Assembly (NCBI GenBank): GCA_963576785.1
Contig: OY756144.1
Coordinates: 2,852,001 to 2,916,000 of the forward strand
DNA length: 64,000 bases
Direction of reading: 5' to 3'
DNA from: Chlorophyllum brunneum
Lineage: Eukaryota; Basidiomycota; Agaricomycetes; Agaricales; Agaricaceae
Shown here: one piece after another, positions 55,075 to 64,000 of the stretch
Position numbering within the stretch: position 1 is the first letter of the stretch
How the letters are laid out: each line of letters starts with the position of its first letter
Notes under the pieces: model-generated
What the model saw: the letters and a program-made list of their open reading frames with translations, nothing else
What the model was told of the DNA's origin: nothing
Databases searched by the model: none
Made by a program: the position numbers and the translations under genes

Positions 55075-58000
55075 CTACTCTCCAGCAAACAACCTAACAA
55101 CCATATACGTCGTCGACCCTATAAACCTCACAACTTCCCAAAAAAAAAAACCCCCATATCAGCTTTATTCTCCGAAAAAAAAAAAAAAAAAACAGATCAA
55201 GAAGACAACTTACGTGCAAGTCCAGCAACAGAGTATAACAAAAACGCCATATACCCATTCACAGCCGTATTCGCCGTCTTGGTATTATTCGTTGCAGTAA
55301 TAATCGCAGCCAACAACGCATTACTCAACGTCCAAGCCAACAACACACTTTTTTCAAAAACAAAAAAAAAAAAACACCACCGTCAACAAAAAATTTCAAC
55401 TTTTTTAAAGAGGTGAAGAAACTTACTTTGTCCTAAAAGACCGATAATAATCCTCCTGCCTCGTCCCCGCATCAGGTTTACTCTCCACTTTCGGCGGTTT
55501 GGTATTAAGCACATGAATGGCATCTTCATACAACGCATTAATATCCTTCTCATTCGTCGGTACATTCACCTCCACTTCTTTCTTATCTCCCGAAGTCTTG
55601 ACAACGCCCAAATCAGTACTGGCCACATTGTCACCTTTCGTACCCCATGAAACATCGTGCACGTTGGCAAACTATATTTATTATATAAGTGTTTTTGTGT
55701 TATTAATTTTTTTTTTTTTTTGAATGAGGAGAGGTAGGAACTTACGGCGTAAACGTTTAGTACGGCGATATAAGAAGGCGCCATGAGGAGATATTGTAAA
55801 AAGGACGTAATCATATGCCATGGTTCAAACTAACAAAACCCATCAATGACAACAACATCTTCGCAAAGAGCAAACAACTTACAAAGATGATAGACGCAAG
55901 GAGATACAACCCCAACGTCGCCAACAACGACAAAACAATATTCCTGAATATCGAATTCGTAAAGATATCCGTAACCGATAACGGTCCAGTCGACTCTGCC
56001 ACATTCTCAATACCCTTGAACGCAAGTACAAACGCAGCAGCCTACACCCAATGAGTAAAAAAACAAGATCGTTGCAAGTAGAATTTCCATACCGTCATAT
56101 ATATCGTGATCAATCCAAACCCAATAAAAGCCGTCGTATACCCCCACTTCGATCCCTGCGGTCGATTCCCCAAAGACAATATAAAACACATAATCAGAAG
56201 CCCAAGATAAAAGTAATTGATAACCGCATTGAAAATCGTTATCCCCTTACTCCTAGCCGAATTGGGATTATTGGCATCCGACAAGAGAACAGTCATAGCC
56301 GAAGATAAAATCGAAAACGCGATATAATAATTCGCCTAGAACAAAAGTAAGCTTGGAGTTCGATAACGTGTGTGGCAAAACTCACCAAGGAGAACCAAGA
56401 GAAAATCAGATTGAACAACTGATAAAACATTTCCACATGAATCCAGAATTTGCGCAAGAAGGAATGCGAAGATCGATAGATGTAGTAGAAATGGAAAGTA
56501 CTGTGAACGGCGGCGAAGAAAGAACCGTTAAGCCACCGACGACGTTGGGAAATCAATTCCGGGACCTTTACATAAAAAGAGTGTCAACATGGTGAAATGT
56601 AGGAAGAAAACAGATACACGCCTGATCGGGTACGTCGGTAATGGCATAGGCGGATTTGACGTAGTGAAGGGTCCATGAACCACCACGTTTGGATACCAAT
56701 TCCCAACAAAGGATCTAATAGGACGTTAGCCCAGGGTCTAATCGGGCGAAATATTCATTTCTCACTCGATCCTCAGCAAGATACATGTTCGCTGTGAAAA
56801 TATCTGCACCCGAACCATGCTAAAGACATAACTCAGTTCCACAATACATTAACCTCAAAAAAAAAAAGAGAATACGTACCATCTTTTCGCCAAGGAAATA
56901 CTTGTGAAGAGGTCCTTCACCCATGCTATCATTTTGCAACGCAATATAACGATAAGCACTAAAAGCACCAGGCAGCACCGTAATATAACCAAACACCGAT
57001 TCCCTAAATCCACCATCATCAGCAAACGTAAATCATTGAAAGCAAACAAAGACAACTCACAAAGGCTTATCCAAAATATTCGACATCTTATACTCGAAAT
57101 TCTGTGCCGCAACCAAAGGGTTAATCAAATTCTGCCCATACTTTCCCTTCAACGCCACAATTTCACCACAAGCACCTCCCACATTCGAATTGATATCAAA
57201 AGCCTTCCATAAATGATAGATACTCGTAGCTCCAGGCTGAGTTCCAACATCGAGAAGGATACAAACATTGGGTTGAAGAATTGGACCAAAGGCGTTGAAG
57301 AACCATCGATGGGAATTGATTTTCTTTTGATTCTTTTCTTTTAAGCAAAAGATGACTTGAACGGGGACGACTCCCTTTTCTGCGCCTTCGATCTTCATCG
57401 AAGGTGTGATAGAGACTAGGTGATATGGTGAGTTTTGTAAATCATAAGCATTGGGAATGATTACCTTGAGTCGTATATTCGTAAATATGTGCAGTAACGG
57501 GTTTATCGTCGATTTGGTTCTGTGTGGGAATGAGGCGCTAGTAGTTGGGAATAGTAAGGTCCGACCGACCTTGGCAACACCCTCCTGGTAAGCACCCATA
57601 GCCGCGATCACACTCAAAGTTCTCGAATTGATCTTCTGACGACCGTCACTAACAATACAAACCACAACCTTCTTCCATCCTTCCTTTCCCCAAGTCTTAC
57701 TTCTATCCCTCTTGCACAGATGCGCAATATTCTTGACAACACCGTGGAAAGTACGACAGAACAATTCTTCATCTTCATTGTACATCGTCATGACAATGAA
57801 CAATTCCGTTCGTCGTGGTGGATCGTGTAATACTTGACGCAAAGTGAACCCTCCATCTTTGAAATTATTTGGATCGCATGTAGCGGCCGAGTATCGCATA
57901 TGGGTAAATTCGCGATCTGTCTTGTTGGAACACATATCCAACAGCTTGGGTGGCACGGGGTTATCAAGTACGAAGTTTCCATGAAAGAGTCTGCGAAAAT

Positions 58001-58661
58001 GATCAGTATCATACCATCCAGCACCTTAAAGCCCACTTACTCCACTTTTTTGATTGTCTTGTAGCGCCGTGGTACACGTTGCGGAATACGACCATATCGA
58101 ATATTGACTTCCGGTCCGTCGTCTTCACCGTCATAGATCCCAGGCATAGGCATATACTCGCGACCAGAAGGATCGCGTCTAAGGAGGGGTATATCACCTG
58201 CCTCATGCCTCTCTTGTTCCGGATCATCCTGCAATTCATAGCGGGTGTGAAATCCAGGGGTATGGTGTGCGGAAACTGGGCTTATAGACGGAGGAGGGCC
58301 TGGGGTATGGAAAGGGACGGAGAGGATGGAACCAGGAGGTGGAGGAGGAGAAGAATGCACAAGATTTGGTGGTGAATGTGGGTGTATAGGTGGCGTTGGT
58401 GCGTGTAATGGCGCGCCATAAGGATCACCGTAGTGAACAGGTGGTGGTGGTGAAGAGTAGGGGTTGTGGGGTGGAGGATTTGCGAAAGGGTCCGGTAATG
58501 AAGACGAGTGTTGATCGTACTGGTCATAAGGATTTGGGGCCACGGTATATGGAGGATAACCGTCGTTGTAATGACGGTGCTGAGCCTCGTCTGCCTACAC
58601 GATGACTGTCAATGATATTCAGCTCTCTGGATGGACTACTTACCTCTGGATAGCGGGACAT
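55075..58661 (-). CDS. Chitin synthase (GT2, class I-III type)
   Basis: This plasma-membrane enzyme polymerises UDP-GlcNAc into chitin for the cell wall. The start at 58661 gives MSRYPE, then an intron of about 48 nt. A Pro-rich N-terminus of about 150 residues follows ([18 protein letters not shown]). Motifs in order: [103 protein letters not shown] (EDR) and [13 protein letters not shown] (the catalytic QRRRW). About six to seven membrane segments follow. The small last exon gives [19 protein letters not shown], the usual family end. There are about eleven exons and about 900 residues. All catalytic motifs are intact. Long A/T runs in the last introns (55056, 55180 and 55360) may hamper assembly. 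Confidence 0.94.
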
Positions 58662-59262
58662 GATGACGGTAGAGAAGAGAAAAGTGCAGTTTTGAGCTGG
58701 CGACTGAGGCAGTTCACGACAGCAGGCTGTCACCGCAGTGGCTGTTCCATCCGCAGAACAACACCAAAAAGACTGCACTTACGTCAGCACGTGCCTGCTC
58801 ATCACACAAAGACGCCCACACCACCTCCTCGACGTTCTTGGCCCTGCCCTCTGATTGGACTCTGAAATGACCTAATTTATTTGTTTATTTTGTGGCATGA
58901 GGCTATGAGCAGTACCTGTGCAATGCGGAATCCTCAACAGACTCAGCCGACCGTCACAAGATGATCATGACAGAAACAGCGCCGATAACGGCAACCCTAC
59001 CCATCAGTGGCAGTGTACTCACTCCGCAGCTCATACCAGTGTGGGGTCGTGAGAGCCAAGAATAAAGCCAAGGACATTATCCCCGTCTCGCCGCAGTTAG
59101 CAAAGTTGACTATAACTAAACATCTGAAATAACCCATTCTCCCCCTAATTTCGTTGGTCTTCCAAACGCTCACGAAAAATAATTATTTCATCCATCAAAG
59201 CTGCTTGTCCCAATGACATGACAGTTCAAACTCTAGTAACTATACAAAGACTAAATCGATTT
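58662..59262. promoter_or_regulatory. Upstream region of the chitin synthase gene
   Basis: About 600 bp lies between the chitin synthase start and the 3' end of the next gene on the same strand. No open frame is supported. I see no defined operator or TATA box. Confidence 0.35.
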
Positions 59263-61529
59263 TTACAACTTTTCAAAAGACATAACCAACTCTGGGACCT
59301 CCTCCAAGTCCTCCGGAATCATATACGTAAGGTTATAATACACCAAATCATTAACCATCGCAGCTCCATAAACCAATGACCGTCGTGCCCGAGTAGCAAG
59401 GTTTCCCGAAAACGTTAACCGAAGGCCCGGTAACTCCATACTTCCCTCCGAACCAAAGCTAGGATCCAAAGGAAAACCGGGAATACCAGATACAAGTAAA
59501 CTAAGGATATTCGATGGAGAAAACGTATCTGGAAATGCTCTCGATGGTGGATACGCAATAGTTAGATTCTTTTCATTCGCTCTTGCAGATATACTACTCG
59601 ACGTGGCATGGTGCTTTAGTTGATTAGTTTACCCAGATCATGCGCCTTATTGCACCCAGAAACTCACCGAGATCCAAGCGACTTGACCAGTCGGTGTCTT
59701 CCATAACAAAATACCCGGTACGAACTGTGTAGGATTAATCGCCGCTCCTCCAACAAACCTTCCATCACTTTCCATTCCACCAACACTAATCCCTTCATCA
59801 TTCCACGAAGTATAATTCCTCGGGAACGCTATATTATCAAAAGGTGGTGAAACGGCCTGGGAGGTTGTCAAATGTGGTGTTTCTGTCTTTTGAATCAATC
59901 GGGAACGAGCGGTGGAAGGTACATGAGGATCATGAAATTTGGATATCACGGTGGTACTGAATGGGAATTATTATCTCGGAAATCCGGTGACGGGTGTTAG
60001 AAAAAACTTACAGAAGAACAGCAGCAACGTCATCAAAATGCTCACATCCAACCAGAGGCGACGGAATTGGCTCAATTGCACCAGAACCTCGTATTAATTC
60101 AGTTATTTGTCCACCCAATATCGCGAAATATTTTCGCTACAGAAACCCAACTCAAATAATCAGTCCGCGAGAGTCAATCAGGCACTTACCATATCGAAAC
60201 CATAAGCTCTATCCCAAGGACCACCCAACGTATGAAGGCTTGGGTTATAAAACTCTGCCAGCGTTTTCCATATTTTCGAGATGAATTCTGGTGCTTTTCC
60301 AACAATGATAGAGTTTTTGGGCATGTAACCCCAAAGTGAAAGAGCGTATAACGTTACACCGGCATATGTTCCAGAGTTGAACTAGAATGCGTTTTGTTTG
60401 AATGTACTGTAGCGAATCTTTAGGGCGCGTACCTCACTCAGGGTATCAAACCGCTCGAATTCTTCACTCGCTTCGCCTGCCCATATGTCTCCCCACATCG
60501 TCATATTCTTATCCCCCATCATATTCCCGACATAAGTCGCTGCCATCACCCGCATGTACCTATGTCTCGTCAACACTTCCGTTATCAAGACCCAAGAACC
60601 AATCATACCAAGGGTTACTATAAACCGGATACACTAGTAGAAAAAAAGAATCACCAATTGCAGACCAATACCTAGAGAAACGTCATAACTCACAATTATC
60701 CATATCAACTCCACCAACTCGATATCCATCACCAACAGTCGCATTATACATACTCTCCTTCATCAACTTCACTAATCCAGGATCCAACAAGTGTTGAAAT
60801 TCTTCCATAACAATTATCCACGACGTGCAGACGAATAGACCGACGTTTGGATCGTAAGACCCGTAGATCTTTTAAGGTCGTAATTGTGAGTAATCATTCA
60901 TATCTCGGAAAGTAAAAAAAAAAATTTTTTTTACATCTGGCGGATATAGAAGACCAGGATCCGGAGCGTTTATATCATTTTTGTAGGTCCCATACCAGAG
61001 TTTACTCGGGTCTTTGAACTGGAAGTCAATCCTATTTACACACACATATCCATTAAAAATACACTTCATTGTTATAGTAAAGCTCCCGTACGTACGCATT
61101 TCGAATCATAGTAGACGCAATCTTCACATCATCTCCTTGATTCCTGGCTAAAAGCCCAACGGAATACCAAGCAGAATACCTCGGCGAGTTAAACTACATC
61201 ACAACTTCAGTATTACTCTGAAAATCAAATGAACCAAAATGACATACGAGTAAAGGTGATGCGAAATATGCATCCAAAGCTGTTATAGCTTCATTGAACA
61301 GCGATTTTTGAGGTGGGGAAAGGGTATCTAGATAAGACTTGTGCGTTCCTGAAGATCCGGGATCGTCGTTGCTTTTAGAGTCTGGGGTGTCCAGCGCAAT
61401 CACGGAGTATAAACCGCAGAGTAGGAAGTAGGCGAGGATCAACATGAAGATAAGCAAGTGCTTATCCGAATAGACCCGGTTATCCGCCTCAAGGAAGACA
61501 CGATGGTGATTATTTTTTGGTGAGAACAT
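59263..61529 (-). CDS. Uncharacterised membrane-anchored protein, possible (alpha/alpha)-barrel enzyme
   Basis: The start at 61529 (MFSPKNNHHRVFLEADNRVY) leads into one hydrophobic segment at about residues 26-46 (LLIFMLILAYFLLCGLYSVI), so this is a type II membrane protein with a luminal or extracellular body. Several short introns follow, and the frames join well. The body contains FNSPRYSAWYSVGLLARNQG, IDFQFKDPSKLWYGTYKNDI, VGGVDMDNLYPVYSNPWYDW, TLGGPWDRAYGFDMRKYFAI and ESDGRFVGGAAINPTQFVPG. Repeated aromatic-rich helices and Asn-glycosylation sites suggest a six-hairpin-type glycan-active enzyme, but I cannot name the family and see no catalytic pair with confidence. The length is about 650 residues. 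The stop is at 59263. It is divergent from the MFS gene at 62085. Confidence 0.84.
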
Positions 61530-62084
61530 TTGGATCCAAGTAGGTCATCCGAAGCCACTAGGCGAGCTTCTCATTTAAAAAAAGATGTGTTCAGTGCTAG
61601 AGCCAAACTTGAAGACATGCGAGATGTGAGGTGGCCTTGCATCAAGAATGCTCAAACTCCACCAGCCTTGGACGATTTCATGGAGGTTCACACTGAGGGG
61701 TGCCTTGACTTTGTAAGTTCAGCCGGTTAAATATCCGAATGTGCCTATCACGTGGACAAGATTTAATCCGGCTGCCCAGTACCCCTGGATGACTCGGACT
61801 CTGACTCCGCGTTCAATGCCAAGGCTACCATCCAACACGACAACTTTTATACCTCCGTACCGAGATAGTACGTAGTCCACAGGGTTAAAACAAAAAATTC
61901 CCATATATCCCGACGGTTTGTCCTTTCTTAGATGTGGGGATACTTGGACCCAAAGCTCCATTCCGTGACCGGCGGCAGAAGTATAAAATTAGCGACCCTT
62001 CTTTCATGATTAGGAATCCGGTGTCGTACACACCCCCTCGGCCGTGTAGAGAGTTTTTAGCGACACCTTTCTCTTTATACCACC
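61530..62084. promoter_or_regulatory. Shared upstream region of two divergent genes
   Basis: This 555-bp stretch lies between the starts of the membrane-anchored protein (-) and the MFS carrier (+). A TTTATA string sits about 14 bp before the MFS ATG. A small open frame at 61530-61730 has no recognisable product. Confidence 0.35.
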
Positions 62085-64000
62085 ATGACAAGAACCAGCT
62101 CTCTCACTGAAGAGACCGTTGGTAGTGGACAAAATGATGTGGAGAAGGCTCAAGGATCTCAGGAGGTGCCAGAAAAACTGTCTAATGCACAAGTTCCGGA
62201 AAAAAGTGAAGTCGTTGAGCCGGAGCAGGTCAAATATCGACACACACGGGATTTTGGTGTTATTCCTATACCAATTCACCTCCGCTATGATCCAGCCAAG
62301 CCATTTCACTTTGGTTTATGGTTGAATATTGCTTTTGGATGCTTCAGTACATTTAGTGAGTTTGACTAACTGTTTTTGGCACCTCACTGATTGTACTTCT
62401 TAGCTGTCGCTAATTTGTACTACTGTCAACCTCTTCTAAGTAAGCATGGTTCTACAGAAGCGTTTGAATGATCTCAAAGATATTTCTGATTACAGTTCAA
62501 ATTGCCAATGACTTTGGAGTGACTTATTCCGAGGTATCAAAGTATGTCAACTCGTTCATGATCAGAGATAAGCGCTGAATGATCCCATAGCATCCCAACA
62601 CTCGTTCAAGCTGGGTAAGCATTAACTCAGAGAGTCGAGCAAAGTTCGCATATTTATCACTTTACCAGATACGCAGGGGGACTTTTGTTCATCACACCTC
62701 TGGGTGATCTAGTTCGACGACGACCGCTTATCCTGAGCACCGTTATCTTATCAACGGCGCTTACCATCGGTTTGGCCGTGACCCCAAGCCTCCAAGTCTT
62801 CGAAGCCATCTCCTTCATAGTTGGATTTGTATCCGTCACACCACAAGTCCTTATACCTCTAGTAGCGGATCTCGCTCCCGATGCACGTAGAGCCTCAGCA
62901 ATTTCTGTCGTCTTCTCCGGTCTTCTCTTTGGTATCCTCGTCGCTCGTGTCCTAGCTGGCATCATCGCACAGTTCGTTTCATGGCGGGTGGTTTACTATT
63001 TCGCCATCGGTGTACAAGGACTCGTCCTTCTCGGATGCTACTTCATGCTCCCAGACTACCCATCAAAAAATAAACACTTAACATATGGGGGTATTTTATA
63101 TACCATGGCCAAGTTTTCCGTCACAGAACCCATTCTCATCCAAGCCTGCCTTATTAATTTGTGCTCGAGTGCTTGCTTCACCAACTTCTGGGTGACTTTG
63201 ACTTTCCTGTTAGGCGGCCCACCATACCATTATTCCACGTAGGTCACTATCCCCGAGGCCTATCGCTTATTTCTACTCATACACTCAACTCACCAGACTC
63301 GTGATTGGCCTTTTCGGGTTGATCGGGATGGCTGGCGTATCAATGGGACCGCTCGGTGGACGTCTCATCGACAAATTAGTCCCTTGGTATGCTTCGCTGG
63401 TCTCCATCTGCATGCTCCTCATATTCCAAGCAATTCAAACAGCGGCTGGTGGTATCCACGTTGCCGCAGTAATCATCGCCACATTCGGTATCGACGTGTT
63501 TCGCCAAAACCTTCAGGTATCGCTCTCCACCGCAGTATTTAGGTAAGCGATGCCCAATTAATTACAGACACATGGATGTTGTTATGCTAAAATCTCGGGT
63601 TTTGGCGTTCAGTATTGAACCCGCGGCACGAGCACGACTTAATGCAGTTAGCATTCTATCGGTATGTTCCCTATCCGCAGTTATACGTACCCGAAATAAC
63701 AATTTCATCTATGATCATACACAGATTTTCATTGGACAAGTACTCGGGACTGCTGTTGGTACCCACGTTTTTGTCAAGTTCGGCTGGAGACCCGGTGCTG
63801 CTTTGAGCTTGGGTTGGACTGGATACATGTTATGCGTGCTCCTATTACGGGGACCACATTGTCGCAGGTACACATGGTTTGGTTTTGAAGGTGGATGGGA
63901 TCCGAGTGGGGGAAAAAATGTTGTAAATCGAGATACTCAACAACCTAACGAGGTCGCACCGAAACCGGAGGATCAAACGCCAAACATCAAGGCAGGCGGC
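62085..64000 (+). CDS. MFS transporter (DHA/YnfM-type), truncated by the window edge
   Basis: The start at 62085 (MTRTSSLTEETVGSGQNDVE) precedes a hydrophilic N-terminus of about 70 residues. The first helices (LWLNIAFGCFSTFTVANLYY) are split by four short introns between 62357 and 62678. The motif-A loop GLLFITPLGDLVRRRPLILS is clear. The fourth and fifth helices follow with VFEAISFIVGFVSVTPQVLI and APDARRASAISVVFSGLLFG. After a central loop the second half has GVSMGPLGGRLIDKLVPWYA and EPAARARLNAVSILSIFIGQ. The last readable part is a hydrophilic C-terminal tail still open at 64000, so the stop lies outside. This is an H+-driven antiporter type related to bacterial sugar/drug exporters (YnfM/AraJ-like). 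The substrate is unknown. Confidence 0.9.

Noticed and set aside
19895..64000. Secondary-metabolite gene cluster
   Set aside because: A monooxygenase, a ThDP enzyme and two carriers are present, but they are interspersed with housekeeping genes and there is no backbone synthase (PKS, NRPS or terpene cyclase).

Overview
This 64 kb window looks like nuclear DNA of a filamentous basidiomycete, most likely an Agaricomycete. The genes are compact, split by many introns of about 50 nt with GT..AG ends and packed on both strands. The gene set is fungal (chitin synthase, Glo3-type ArfGAP, EB1, SRPK-like kinase, S10 carboxypeptidase, MFS carriers), and one gene is a decayed member of the fungal-type kinase-like family. 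The species cannot be fixed from the sequence alone.

Layout. (1) 1-2.8 kb: a poorly resolved hypothetical gene (-) and a phosphotransferase/kinase-like gene (+). (2) 2.8-18.9 kb: an AT-rich, CpG-poor transposon island. An old Ty3/gypsy chromovirus (element A, 3570-16270, coding on the minus strand, flanked by the 5-bp duplication CTACC) lies inside Copia-like sequence. It was itself hit by three later insertions: a poly(A)-tailed element (3951-5367, 13-bp duplication), a second related chromovirus with its own LTRs and a large internal deletion (element B, 6964-11039), and a roughly 750-bp LTR-like piece (11650-12403). (3) 18.9-31 kb: a dense housekeeping block with a flavin monooxygenase (+), a Ser/Thr-rich unknown protein (-), the CAAX protease RCE1 (-), a small Cys-rich protein (-), a GLO3-type ArfGAP (+), the EB1 homologue (+) and an F-box-like protein (+). 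(4) 32-45.6 kb: a monocarboxylate-type MFS carrier (-), a CCDC137-like nucleolar protein (-), an SRPK-like kinase (+), a serine carboxypeptidase (+), a ThDP-dependent decarboxylase/synthase-like enzyme (+) and a DUF4139 protein (+). (5) 45.6-54.8 kb: sparse. It holds an F-box/LRR-like gene (-), the AP-2 sigma subunit (-; six short exons, so no long ORF reveals it) and a kinase-like pseudogene (-). (6) 55-64 kb: a chitin synthase (-), an uncharacterised membrane-anchored protein (-) and a second MFS carrier (+) that runs off the window.

Several genes belong to one theme, membrane traffic and polarised growth (GLO3, RCE1, EB1, AP-2 sigma, chitin synthase), but they are scattered housekeeping genes and not a cluster. 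I see no secondary-metabolite cluster, CRISPR array or convincing intact tRNA gene. The most informative structure is the nested retrotransposon island. The two LTRs of element B differ only by transitions, CpG content appears to follow insertion age, and the chromoviruses carry an extra sense ORF downstream of the chromodomain.
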